Shown piece after piece: positions 26,313 through 35,298 of a DNA stretch of 64,000 nt (within the stretch, counting starts at the first letter, position 1; each line of letters opens with the position of its first letter). The translations under genes were made by a program, and so were the position numbers. The notes below the pieces were generated by a model. That model did not search any database and was not told the origin of the DNA. It saw only the letters and a program-made list of their open reading frames with translations. The stretch comes from Chryseobacterium sp. SN22 (lineage in GTDB: Bacteria; Bacteroidota; Bacteroidia; Flavobacteriales; Weeksellaceae), in the NCBI RefSeq assembly GCF_008329705.1, contig NZ_VTSX01000009.1:1-64000 (forward strand), written 5' to 3'.

Positions 26313-27119
26313 ATGAAAAAAATAGCATTTTTAATATTAGTCTCTTTTATCTTCTTGCTTAACAGTTGTAAAGATGAGGCAGAGGTATATGATGGTCAAC
26401 CATTCCTGCATTTCAATAAAGGTACGAGCGGGGAGGCTGTTGTGAAACAAGGAACTGGATCTACAACGGTAAATATCGATTTTGGTACTATTCAGTCACT
26501 ATCAGGCGCAGCTCAAGTGAAACTGGTGGTAGATAAAACTGTTTCTACAGCTGTAGAAGGAACAGATTTTCAGATTTTAACTCCTGAAGTTACAGTAAAT
26601 GCAGGTCAGATCAGTGGTCAGTTTCAAGTTAAGCTTCTTGAAGCTACTGCAACTGTTGAGCCTAAAGTAATCGTATTTAAATTGCAGTCTGGAACGATTC
26701 CGAATGCTACTTTTGACCAGACTTATATTTTAAGATATACAAAGTCCTGTTTGTTTAGCATAACTCCTTTTTCCGGAACCTATACAGTTGTAACTGATAC
26801 TTGGGCAGATTATAACCCAGGAGATACAGTTGTCCTGCAACAGGGGCCACTACCTAACCAATTTAAAATACTGGCTAGCAACAACCCATATATTTCTAAC
26901 TTTAGTACGGCATACATGCTTGTAACTGTTAATACTGACGGGGAAATCACAGTAGCATCAAACGAAGCATTTAATTATGGTGGTTCAACTGGGGCTTTAG
27001 GTATAAGTGGAAGTGGAACAGTTAATTTCTGTACTGGTGCTATCAATATCGATGATCTTGATTTTTCAGGACCTGGTGGATCTTCACTTAATAATAAATT
27101 TACTTTAGTTAAAAACTAA
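26313..27119 (+). CDS. Lipoprotein of the SusCD cassette, beta-sandwich type
   Basis: The 268 residues begin MKKIAFLILVSFIFLLNSC, a lipoprotein signal with Cys19. Residues about 30-150 (VNIDFGTIQSLSGAAQVKLVV, VEGTDFQIL, FKLQSGTIPNATF) resemble the Calx-beta-like or DUF4843-type sandwich domains seen in SusCD-associated lipoproteins. The C-terminal half with SPFSGTYTV-like SITPFSGTYTVVTDTW is typical of accessory surface lipoproteins in the same setting. The exact family is not certain. It is the third gene of the cassette and ends at a clear terminator. A role as surface glycan- or peptide-binding accessory is inferred from position. Confidence 0.8.
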   Translation: MKKIAFLILVSFIFLLNSCKDEAEVYDGQPFLHFNKGTSGEAVVKQGTGSTTVNIDFGTIQSLSGAAQVKLVVDKTVSTAVEGTDFQILTPEVTVNAGQISGQFQVKLLEATATVEPKVIVFKLQSGTIPNATFDQTYILRYTKSCLFSITPFSGTYTVVTDTWADYNPGDTVVLQQGPLPNQFKILASNNPYISNFSTAYMLVTVNTDGEITVASNEAFNYGGSTGALGISGSGTVNFCTGAINIDDLDFSGPGGSSLNNKFTLVKN

Positions 27120-27138
27120 ATTTAATTCATTATAATAT

Positions 27139-27172
27139 AATCCGTTTCACAACCATGTGAGGCGGATTTTTT
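27139..27172 (+). terminator. Intrinsic terminator of the first SusCD cassette
   Basis: A 12-base stem with two G-T pairs (from ATCCG at 27140 to CGGAT at 27163-27167) closes an ACCA loop and is followed by T. Confidence 0.88.
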
Positions 27173-27783
27173 ATTAATATATTTGCTGATGTAAAAGAAT
27201 GATTTAGTAATTGCTGAAAATGGGGATCACAATTCGTAGCAATTAACTTTACATCATGCAACAATGATTAAACTCTTAATGATTTTATCTGTAAATAATG
27301 CATTCATAAATGTTCAGAATTCAAAAAGATTTGTAAATACTAATTAACATAAGTTCGATTTCAGAAACAAAAAAGACTAAATAATAGCGAAAAGCTTTAT
27401 CTCTGATCCGTTATAGTGAACAACTAGCGAAAATTTGAGTGTTTTTGCAGCGCAGTGGGTAAATGTATTAAAAACTTGAAATGCGACATTCAATTGATAG
27501 TTCAGAAGCTTCTCGATACGATTTTTCAGATTGTTAGAAGTGGCGTTGGTTAGAATATAAGAGATGTTTTCATTAATAGTAATTCTGTTTTTTAAATCCT
27601 AAGTTGTTCGAATTTGTTTTTTAGTGAAATGAAATGTGTTCAAATAATATATTGAAATCACAATAAATTAAACTAATTAATTTATTGTATCCTGTATCTA
27701 AAAGTACCGGGTTTTTATTCCCCATTATTTCTTATTTTTGCCTTACAAAATTTGCACTTGCATTTTTGTATAAAAATCAACAC
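27173..27783. other. Long AT-rich intergenic region with a possible gene remnant
   Basis: No complete gene is seen. On the minus strand a frame stays open from 27598 to the TAG at 27377-27379 (73 codons) without ATG; it would encode segments such as NNLKNRIEKLLNYQLNVAFQ and AAKTLKFSLVVHYNGSEIK. It may be the remnant of a lost gene. A TAnnTTTG box (TATTTTTG, 27733-27740) precedes the porin-like gene. Confidence 0.45.
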
Positions 27784-29715
27784 ATGAAGTATATACTTTC
27801 AATAATACTCTTCTTCAGCTTTACAGTAAGTGCTCAGGTCAGAAACAAAACCGATTCCAACCAGCTTCCGAAAGAAGATACCCTGGTGGTGGATTCGGGA
27901 AAGAAGGACTCCCTGAAAATATTTAAACCGACAATTAACGATTATCTGTACCAGAAGCAATTTTCAGAGAAAAAGGTTTTTGATACCGTAATGACTTACG
28001 ACAAAACCTATATTTTTTCCCAGTATAACAACCGCGACAACTTCGGAAGGGTACAGGTAGCCAACATCGGGGCGGGATTCAACCTGTTGACGTATGAAGT
28101 CATTCCGGAACAGAATCTGGCTGTGCTGCCAACCAACAAATCGTATTGGATTCTTGGCGCTGACGATATCAATTATTACGACGTCAAAACACCGACGGCC
28201 ACCTTTATTTACCACAACGCGATGAAGAACGGAGCGGCTTTAAAGTCCATGTATACCCAGAATATCGGAAAACGGTTCAACTTTTCTTTAGAGTACAGCG
28301 GACTGCGTTCCCAGGGTATGTACAGAAACTCGCTGGCTTCTAACAACAATACCTTGTTCACAGGGCATTACGTTTCAAAGAAAGGAAATTATGAATTATT
28401 TGCGCATTACCTGCACCAGAATGTCAATAACCAGGAAAATGGAGGCATTGCTGTAGACAGCCTGTTCCAGCAGGGTGACAGCAATTCAAGGAACCGCCAG
28501 AACATGCAGGTAAACCTCGCCGCATCAAGTTCACAGTTTTCCTACAGGAGATATTATCTGACGCATCAGTTTGCACCGTTCAACTCAGAAAAAATTCCTT
28601 TTAAGATAAGACATACCATTTCTCATCAGGGAAATAAATATTACTACAGCCAGAATGCACCGGAGGCTTATTGGTACGATGTTCCACAGCAGCTGGTGCC
28701 TGATGCGCCGCTGAGCTCGAGAAAGTATTCAGATAATTTAAGCAATACCGTAAGCCTGGTTTGGGATAATGAGAAACTTAAGCTTGACGCAGGGATCCGG
28801 TATCAGATGCTGAAATTCGGAGCCACGGCAATCAATTTACCGGTATTGCAGATTCCGACTGAGATCAAGGAAAGCCGGCTCGGAGCAGTAGGAAATTTAC
28901 AGGTTAAGCTTTTCAATAAAATCCAGCTGAATTCATTCCTGGAATTTTCAAACGGAAGTCAGTTCGGCACTTATCTGAAAACTACCAACAACTTAAAGTT
29001 TGAACCGGTAAAAGATTACTTTGTCAATGCCAAGGTGAATTTCCAGAGTGCATATCCGTCATTCAACTACATCCTGAATACTTCCATTTACAACAATTAC
29101 AATTATTACCTTCAGAATGCCCAGAATCAGACGGTTTCGGAAATCGGAGGGAGCTTGGGGTTAAAGTGGTTCAGAACGGAACTTTTTGCCAATTATTACA
29201 GAATCGACAATTATACCTATTTCGACTCGAATGCAATGCCGCAGCAAAGCGAAAGCCCGGTGAATATTTCGCAGATCGGGGGTGATGCTACATTCAGCTA
29301 TGGAGATTTCCATCTCAATACAAGGCTGCAGTTCCAGAATGTTCTGACCAATAAAGACCTTTTGCCGCTGCCGGAATTCATCGGCCGCGCCAATTTCTTT
29401 TATCAGACCAAAGCATTTAAAAAAGCAGCAGAGATTCAGACCGGGATCAAGGTATATTATTTCTCGAAGTTTGCCTCAAGAAGGTATTTCCCGATCCTCA
29501 ACGAATATATCCTTCCGGATGCCAATTCATTTTCCATCGGGGGACAGCCGATTGCCGATATTTATTTCAATATGAAAGTGAAAAAAATGTTTTTCTTTAT
29601 CGAAGGGCAGCAGGTCGGGACTTTCCTTTCACATAACAAAGCCTATGCATTTCCAAGTTATCCTGTATACGATTTCAGGCTGAATCTTGGGATTGTATGG
29701 TATTTGTTCAACTAA
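27784..29715 (+). CDS. Putative porin, outer membrane beta-barrel
   Basis: The 643 residues begin at ATG 27784 with a signal peptide (MKYILSIILFFSFTVSAQ). A short Asp/Lys-rich segment and the conserved FKPTINDYLYQKQFSEKKVFDTV follow, and then many alternating beta strands rich in Tyr and Asn to the end (LNLGIVWYLFN, with a final aromatic strand). This matches the Bacteroidota putative-porin family of about 640 residues (Porin_10 type). I chose this ATG because in-frame codons upstream lie in the promoter. It is 12 bases ahead of bshC. Substrate is unknown. Confidence 0.85.
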   Translation: MKYILSIILFFSFTVSAQVRNKTDSNQLPKEDTLVVDSGKKDSLKIFKPTINDYLYQKQFSEKKVFDTVMTYDKTYIFSQYNNRDNFGRVQVANIGAGFNLLTYEVIPEQNLAVLPTNKSYWILGADDINYYDVKTPTATFIYHNAMKNGAALKSMYTQNIGKRFNFSLEYSGLRSQGMYRNSLASNNNTLFTGHYVSKKGNYELFAHYLHQNVNNQENGGIAVDSLFQQGDSNSRNRQNMQVNLAASSSQFSYRRYYLTHQFAPFNSEKIPFKIRHTISHQGNKYYYSQNAPEAYWYDVPQQLVPDAPLSSRKYSDNLSNTVSLVWDNEKLKLDAGIRYQMLKFGATAINLPVLQIPTEIKESRLGAVGNLQVKLFNKIQLNSFLEFSNGSQFGTYLKTTNNLKFEPVKDYFVNAKVNFQSAYPSFNYILNTSIYNNYNYYLQNAQNQTVSEIGGSLGLKWFRTELFANYYRIDNYTYFDSNAMPQQSESPVNISQIGGDATFSYGDFHLNTRLQFQNVLTNKDLLPLPEFIGRANFFYQTKAFKKAAEIQTGIKVYYFSKFASRRYFPILNEYILPDANSFSIGGQPIADIYFNMKVKKMFFFIEGQQVGTFLSHNKAYAFPSYPVYDFRLNLGIVWYLFN

Positions 29716-29727
29716 AATTTTACAGCG

Positions 29728-31314
29728 TTGAAAACGATTAATAAAATATCTTTTCAGGATATAGAAAGCATTCCTCAGTTGGTAAAGGATTTTCTGAATC
29801 ACAACATTGAGGGTTTTGAAGAACACACTTTTTCTTTGGATCATTTCAGAAAACAGATTCATAAAAAGCAAAATTCTTTTACGGAAGAGCAAAGACATAT
29901 TTTAGCGGATGCTTTGGAAAAACAGCTTACGCAACTTGAACTTTCATCGAAGCAGAAGGAGAATTTAAGCAATCTCAGACTTTCAAATACATTTACAATC
30001 ACGACCGGGCATCAGCTCAACCTTTTTTCCGGACCTGTTTTCTTTGTATATAAAATTCTGCAGACCATTAAAACCTGTTCTTATCTAAGACAGAGCTTTC
30101 CGGATTTTAATTTTGTTCCGGTCTATTGGATGGCTTCTGAAGATCATGATTTTGCGGAAATCAACCATTTTAAAACCGAGTCCGGTTTTTATGAGACCAA
30201 TGAAAAGTCTGGGGGGGCGGTCGGAAGAATTACCGTCAACGATACCTTTTTCATTTCTGAATTTGAGAAAGAATTTAAAGACTGTGTTTTTGGAACCGAG
30301 CTGATCTTAATGCTGAAAGAAGCCTATAAACCCGGGAATACTTTAACGGAAGCCATCAGGATCTTAGTTAATAGGTTGTTCTCGGAATTCGGATTGCTGA
30401 TCTTGGACGGAGATTCGAAAGAGCTGAAAGCGCAGATTAAAGAAACCTTTAAAGATGAGCTTCTGAATTTCAGTTTATATAAGAACTCTGAAGACAAAGT
30501 AAATTTCCTTACGGAGAAATACGGGAAAGTTCAGGTCAACCCGCGTGAAATTAATTTATTTTACCTTTCAGAAACCAGGGACCGGATCGATTTCGATGGT
30601 AAAAAATACATTATTGTAGATAAAAACACTTCTTTTACGGAAGAAGAAATTATAAATGAACTGAATAATCACCCTGAAAAATTCAGCCCGAATGCATTGA
30701 TGCGCCCGGTATACCAGGAAACCATTTTGCCGAACCTGGCGTATATCGGGGGAAATGCCGAAATCATGTATTGGCTGGAACTGAAAGACTACTTTTCAAA
30801 AATTAATATTCCGTTTCCTGTTCTGATTCCCCGGAACTCTATGTTGTTTTTAAAGGAGAAAACGATAGGGAAAATCGAAAGGCTAAACTTGAAAATTGAA
30901 GATTTTTTCAGGAATTTCGCTGCCGTTAGCAACAATAAAATACTGGAAAACAATGCCATTCTTGAAGCACTGGAGCAAAAGGAAACCCTATTGCTCACCC
31001 AGTTTTCGGAATTAAGAGCCATGGCGGAAACAACTGAGAAGTCTTTCGGCAATATGGTAAAAGCGGAAGAAGTACGGCAGCTGAAATCCTTTAAAAGAAT
31101 GAAGAAACGGCTGCTCCATGCCGAAAAAATAAAAAAAAGCGAACTGCTCGAAAGATTGGAGAACTTATTTCTGGAAGTAAATCCTGCAGGCAACTGGCAG
31201 GAAAGGGTGTATAACTTCAGTGTCTTCTTTGCAGATCACGGCTATTCTTGGCTGGAAACTTGTTTAGAAGAAATGCAAATTGAGGAGTCCAAACTAATAA
31301 TAGTTGCCATTTAA
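29728..31314 (+). CDS. bshC: Bacillithiol biosynthesis cysteine-adding enzyme BshC
   Basis: BshC adds cysteine to glucosaminyl malate, the last step to bacillithiol, the low-molecular-weight thiol of Firmicutes and many Bacteroidota. Hallmarks are TTGHQLNLFSGP at 92-103 and YWMASEDHDFAEI at 133-145; the C-terminal part has the coiled-coil helices (about 390-470) and ends with FADHGYSWLETCLEEM. The 528 residues are normal. The start is TTG at 29728, since no ATG lies near and the family N-terminus (KTINKISFQDI) begins there. It is 12 bases behind the porin-like gene. bshA and bshB are not in the window. Confidence 0.94.
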   Translation: MKTINKISFQDIESIPQLVKDFLNHNIEGFEEHTFSLDHFRKQIHKKQNSFTEEQRHILADALEKQLTQLELSSKQKENLSNLRLSNTFTITTGHQLNLFSGPVFFVYKILQTIKTCSYLRQSFPDFNFVPVYWMASEDHDFAEINHFKTESGFYETNEKSGGAVGRITVNDTFFISEFEKEFKDCVFGTELILMLKEAYKPGNTLTEAIRILVNRLFSEFGLLILDGDSKELKAQIKETFKDELLNFSLYKNSEDKVNFLTEKYGKVQVNPREINLFYLSETRDRIDFDGKKYIIVDKNTSFTEEEIINELNNHPEKFSPNALMRPVYQETILPNLAYIGGNAEIMYWLELKDYFSKINIPFPVLIPRNSMLFLKEKTIGKIERLNLKIEDFFRNFAAVSNNKILENNAILEALEQKETLLLTQFSELRAMAETTEKSFGNMVKAEEVRQLKSFKRMKKRLLHAEKIKKSELLERLENLFLEVNPAGNWQERVYNFSVFFADHGYSWLETCLEEMQIEESKLIIVAI

Positions 31315-31333
31315 TTTTAAAGAAGTATTTTTG
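31304..31333 (+). promoter_or_regulatory. Promoter of the LysM protein gene
   Basis: TTG at 31304-31306 and TATTTTTG at 31326-31333, 19 bases apart, match the -33/-7 pair. The box overlaps the end of bshC. Confidence 0.65.
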
Positions 31334-31351
31334 TACCTATAATCACCGAAT

Positions 31352-33298
31352 ATGATAAAGAGGTTTTTTATACTATCCAGTTTATGTATGGTTTTGGGTG
31401 TCTCTGCCCAAAGATCGCATACCGTTGTGAAAGGCGATACGCCTTACAACATTGCAAAAAAATACGGACTTACGGTAGATGAACTATTGAAGATGAATCC
31501 GGCTGTGAAAGACGGAAAGCTGGCTTTGGGAGAGGTTTTAACCGTTAAAAATGATAAAACGGCCGCTGCTGCTCCGAAAATGGCAGCTCCTTCAAGACAG
31601 GCGGGCAATACGCAGACCGGCAGGATCATCCTTCAGCCGAAACAGACCATCTACGGAATTACAAAACAATACAGAATTTCGGAAACCGATCTTCGGAAGC
31701 TGAATCCGGAGCTGGATTCCAATATGAAAATCGGAGATGAAGTAATTCTTCCTCTTGAAAGCATAAAAAAATACGGCGGAACCCAGCAAAATACAGCGGT
31801 TGCTGTCTCAACACCGGCAACGCCTGTGGAAACGGTTGCTGAAATACCTGCTGTTGCTGCTTCGGAAGGCGAATATACTGTTCAGCCGAAAGACAATTAT
31901 TACAGGATTTCAAAACAGTTCAACATTTCCAAAGAAGAATTGTTTGCGTTAAATCCGGGATTGGAAGAACGCGGGTTAAAACCGGGTGAAGCAATCAAAG
32001 TAAAAAAAGCAGGGAACAGAAGTACCGGTGCTGATGTCTTTGAAGAAAACACCAATCCGAAGGCAAAAGTTGATACCGGAAACGAAGAATCATCATCTGC
32101 TACAGTTACTGCGGAAGCTGATGATTATGTAACCTATACCGTTCAGCAGGGAGATACCGTCTTTTCCATCGTGAATAAGTTCGGAATTACCATTGATGAG
32201 CTGATTGCCCTGAATCCGGAACTTTCCAAAGGATTGAAATCCGGAATGGTATTAAAAATAAAAAAGCTGGATCCGGCCTATGTGAAGAAAAGCGGTGACG
32301 CACTGAGCGTAGTCATGATGCTGCCTTTCGGATATAGTACAGGCGAAACCCAATACCGTGCTATGGCGCTGGATTTCCTTACGGGAGCAAAGCTTGCCAT
32401 TGAAAGAAATGCCACCAACGGGCAAAAACTGGATATTAAGATCGTCGATTCGGGAAATGAAGCGTCATTCAAGAATTCACTTACCCAGATCAATCCGAAT
32501 AACACGGATCTGATCATCGGCCCGTTCTTCAAATCGAATGTAGTGGATGTTCTGGAATTTACGAAAAACCAGAAAATCCCGATTGTTGCTCCGTTTGCCA
32601 ATTCTCCGGAATTATATAACTACAGCAACCTGATTATTGTGGAAACCAACGATCAGACCTATGCCGATAAAATTGTGGATGAAGTAAAATCCACCTTTTC
32701 CGACCAGAAAATATATATCGTTGCCGATGCCAAGAAAGAAAATGCCAATTACATCAAAGCCGGGCTTGAAAAAACGCTGAAAAATCCAAATATTACCATC
32801 GTTAATACTCCGGCGGATATCCAGCTGGATAAAAACATGATGACTGGCCAATCAGCTCCGGTGATTGCAATTCTATCAAATGATACCGATGCTGCTGCTG
32901 AAGGGTTTGCCAATAGGGTAATTGCTTTATCTAAAGAAGTACAGGGTGTAAAGGCATTCAGTATGTATTACGCGCCGGTATTTGAGAAAAAAGCAGATGA
33001 TCTCAGCCAGGCCCACCTGGTATATCTGATGGACCGGAAGATCAATACTGAAGGCAGCTTCGAGAAAGAAATTCTTGCTGCCTATAAAAACAAATACTGC
33101 AAGACGCCTCCAAAATTTGCCATTGTAGGTTTCGATATCGTCAACGATATGCTGACCCGGGAAAACAGAAAAGGAGAAATCTTCAGGCAGATGAATAAAG
33201 TGCAGACTCAGCTGGCAACAAAGTTCGAGTTTGTAAAAGCCAAAGCAAACGGAGCGTACGTAAATACGGGCTACCGGGTGATCAGATTACTTCCGTAA
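31352..33298 (+). CDS. LysM-repeat protein with C-terminal periplasmic-binding-like domain
   Basis: The 648 residues begin with a signal peptide (LCMVLGVSAQ). Four LysM peptidoglycan-binding repeats follow, near 21-66 (HTVVKGDTPYNIAKKYGL), 93-135, 173-217 and 259-303 (YTVQQGDTVFSIVNKFGI), joined by Ala/Thr-rich linkers. Residues from about 312 to 640 resemble a type I periplasmic-binding fold (MMLPFGYS, LDIKIVDSGNE, DLIIGPFFKSNVVDVLEF). The plan recalls LpoA-like or branched-chain amino-acid-binding proteins that sit on peptidoglycan. The role is probably in cell-envelope or peptidoglycan maintenance; the ligand is unknown. Confidence 0.88.
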   Translation: MIKRFFILSSLCMVLGVSAQRSHTVVKGDTPYNIAKKYGLTVDELLKMNPAVKDGKLALGEVLTVKNDKTAAAAPKMAAPSRQAGNTQTGRIILQPKQTIYGITKQYRISETDLRKLNPELDSNMKIGDEVILPLESIKKYGGTQQNTAVAVSTPATPVETVAEIPAVAASEGEYTVQPKDNYYRISKQFNISKEELFALNPGLEERGLKPGEAIKVKKAGNRSTGADVFEENTNPKAKVDTGNEESSSATVTAEADDYVTYTVQQGDTVFSIVNKFGITIDELIALNPELSKGLKSGMVLKIKKLDPAYVKKSGDALSVVMMLPFGYSTGETQYRAMALDFLTGAKLAIERNATNGQKLDIKIVDSGNEASFKNSLTQINPNNTDLIIGPFFKSNVVDVLEFTKNQKIPIVAPFANSPELYNYSNLIIVETNDQTYADKIVDEVKSTFSDQKIYIVADAKKENANYIKAGLEKTLKNPNITIVNTPADIQLDKNMMTGQSAPVIAILSNDTDAAAEGFANRVIALSKEVQGVKAFSMYYAPVFEKKADDLSQAHLVYLMDRKINTEGSFEKEILAAYKNKYCKTPPKFAIVGFDIVNDMLTRENRKGEIFRQMNKVQTQLATKFEFVKAKANGAYVNTGYRVIRLLP

Positions 33299-33344
33299 AA
33301 TGATGATTTGAATCGCTTTTAAAGAATATTTTTAACATTATAGT

Positions 33345-33352
33345 TATATTTG
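33345..33352 (+). promoter_or_regulatory. Probable -7 box of fabD
   Basis: TATATTTG, exact TAnnTTTG match, 20 bases before the fabD ATG. No good -33 partner is seen. Confidence 0.5.
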
Positions 33353-33372
33353 CATAATATTTAAATTAATAC

Positions 33373-34248
33373 ATGAAAGCACTTGTATTTCCAGGTCAGG
33401 GTTCTCAGTTCGTAGGAATGGGGAAGGAGCTGTATGATTCCAGAAAAGACATCAAGGATCTGATGGAATCGGCCAATGAAATTTTAGGGTTTGATATCCT
33501 TTCGATCATGTTCAGCGGAACGGATGAAGATCTTAAAAAAACCGAGGTTACCCAACCTTCAATTTTTATACATTCCGTTGCTGCGCTGAAAGCCGTAAAC
33601 GGTTTGGGCGCTGAAATGGTAGCGGGACATTCTTTAGGAGAATTTTCAGCATTGGTGGCCAACGGCGTCCTGTCTTTCAGTGACGGGCTGAAGCTGGTTT
33701 CCGAAAGAGCAAAAGCAATGCAGGCTGCTTGTGATGCCAATCCGAGCTCTATGGCCGCAATTCTAGGATTGGAAGATGCTAAAGTTGAAGAAATATGTGC
33801 ACAGATTAGCGGGATTGTAGTACCTGCCAATTACAACTGTCCGGGGCAGCTGGTAATTTCGGGTGAAACATCTGCCGTGGAAGAGGCTTGCACAAAACTG
33901 AAAGAAGCCGGTGCTAAAAGAGCTTTGGTACTGCCTGTAAACGGGGCATTTCATTCGCCATTGATGCAGCCTGCACAGGAAAGGCTGGCTGCAGCCATTG
34001 AGCAGACGAAATTTAGAAAAGCAATGATTCCGGTGTATCAGAATATTACCACAACAGCAGTTTCCGATCCGGAAGAAATCAAGAAAAATCTGATTGCCCA
34101 ACTTACGGGACCTGTAAAATGGACACAATCCGTACAGAATATGATTAAAGACGGGACTACAAAATTTGTAGAAGTAGGACCGGGAAAAACGCTACAGGGG
34201 CTTATCAAGAAAATTGATGCTTCCGTAGATATGGCTTCTGCCATCTAA
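33373..34248 (+). CDS. fabD: Malonyl-CoA:ACP transacylase
   Basis: FabD moves the malonyl group from CoA to acyl carrier protein in fatty-acid synthesis. The N-terminal FPGQGSQFVGMG, the nucleophile S87 in GHSLGEF and the catalytic H194 in GAFHSPLM are all present. The 291 residues match the family. It is followed 17 bases later by the GHMP kinase gene, with which it may be co-transcribed. The call is certain. Confidence 0.97.
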   Translation: MKALVFPGQGSQFVGMGKELYDSRKDIKDLMESANEILGFDILSIMFSGTDEDLKKTEVTQPSIFIHSVAALKAVNGLGAEMVAGHSLGEFSALVANGVLSFSDGLKLVSERAKAMQAACDANPSSMAAILGLEDAKVEEICAQISGIVVPANYNCPGQLVISGETSAVEEACTKLKEAGAKRALVLPVNGAFHSPLMQPAQERLAAAIEQTKFRKAMIPVYQNITTTAVSDPEEIKKNLIAQLTGPVKWTQSVQNMIKDGTTKFVEVGPGKTLQGLIKKIDASVDMASAI

Positions 34249-34265
34249 AATTAATTGAAAAAATC

Positions 34266-35168
34266 ATGGGCGAGATATTTTCACCGGGAAAGCTGATGCT
34301 TACTTCAGAATATTTCGCAATGGACGGAGCTCTTGTCTTAGCCGTACCAACCCGGCTGGGACAAGAGTTTTCTTTTGAAGAAAAGCCGGACGGACATTCC
34401 CTTATCTTCTGGCAGGCCTTTCATCAGGGCAAATTATGGCTGAAAGCAGTCATCTGTTACCAAAGCTGGCGGGTTTTGGAAACCAATATCCCTTCAAGCG
34501 CTAAGTTTATTTTAAAAACCTTAAAAAATGTTCAGGCGCTCTCTTCTGTTAAATTCAAACATAATCTTTCCTATCATTTAACCACCAACCTTCAGTTTCC
34601 GGCCGACTATGGCTTAGGCAGCAGTTCTACCCTAATGACCAATCTTGCACAATGGGCAGAGATCGATCCGTTCCATTTAAATAAGATAAGCCTTGGGGGA
34701 AGCGGATACGATATTGCTGTAGCAAAAGAGAAATCGGCAGTTCTTTACCAGAGCGTTCCTGAGATTAAATATGAGAAGGTAAATTTCGACCCTTCCTTTA
34801 AAAATCAGCTGATCTTTATTCACCTCAATCAGAAACAGGACAGCCGGGAAGGAATTGCTTTTTACCGTTCAAAAAATAAGTCTCAAAAGCACGTTGATGG
34901 ATTTTCGGATCTTACAAGAAATATTTTACTATGTAACGAATTGGAAAATTTTTCAAGGTTAATGTTAATTCATGAGCAAAAAATTTCGGATTTCCTTGAA
35001 ATTCCCACAGTTAAAGCTCGTTTTTTTGCGGATTGCCCTGTTTTTGTTAAAAGTCTGGGGGCATGGGGCGGAGATTTTGTAATGAGTGCAAAATTTGACG
35101 GCTTTAAGGACTATTTTTGGGGAAAAGGTTTTAACACAATTTTCAACTATTCCGATTTAGTTTATTGA
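34266..35168 (+). CDS. GYDIA-type GHMP kinase
   Basis: This GHMP-superfamily small-molecule kinase has 300 residues. It has the ATP-binding glycine-rich loop YGLGSSSTLMTNLAQW (near 116-131) and the GGSGYDIAVAKEKS signature that gives the family its name. Relatives include mevalonate-pathway kinases, but the substrate of GYDIA kinases in Bacteroidota is not established to my knowledge. It begins near the N-terminus with SPGKLMLTSEYFAMDGALVLA, the usual GHMP opening. It lies behind fabD and ahead of pckA. A mevalonate or isoprenoid-related role is possible but unproven. Confidence 0.88.
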   Translation: MGEIFSPGKLMLTSEYFAMDGALVLAVPTRLGQEFSFEEKPDGHSLIFWQAFHQGKLWLKAVICYQSWRVLETNIPSSAKFILKTLKNVQALSSVKFKHNLSYHLTTNLQFPADYGLGSSSTLMTNLAQWAEIDPFHLNKISLGGSGYDIAVAKEKSAVLYQSVPEIKYEKVNFDPSFKNQLIFIHLNQKQDSREGIAFYRSKNKSQKHVDGFSDLTRNILLCNELENFSRLMLIHEQKISDFLEIPTVKARFFADCPVFVKSLGAWGGDFVMSAKFDGFKDYFWGKGFNTIFNYSDLVY

Positions 35169-35255
35169 TATTCAGTTGTTTATAAACTTGTTTTTTTATT
35201 TGTCATTCTGACTTATATCATTATATTTAAACCACTTTTAACAATTAATTAATAT

Positions 35256-35263
35256 TAATTTTG
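35256..35263 (+). promoter_or_regulatory. Probable -7 box of pckA
   Basis: TAATTTTG, exact TAnnTTTG match, 35 bases before the pckA ATG. Confidence 0.5.
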
Positions 35264-35298
35264 TTAGACTCCAAAAAAGAAATAGAAATATAAGTAAA

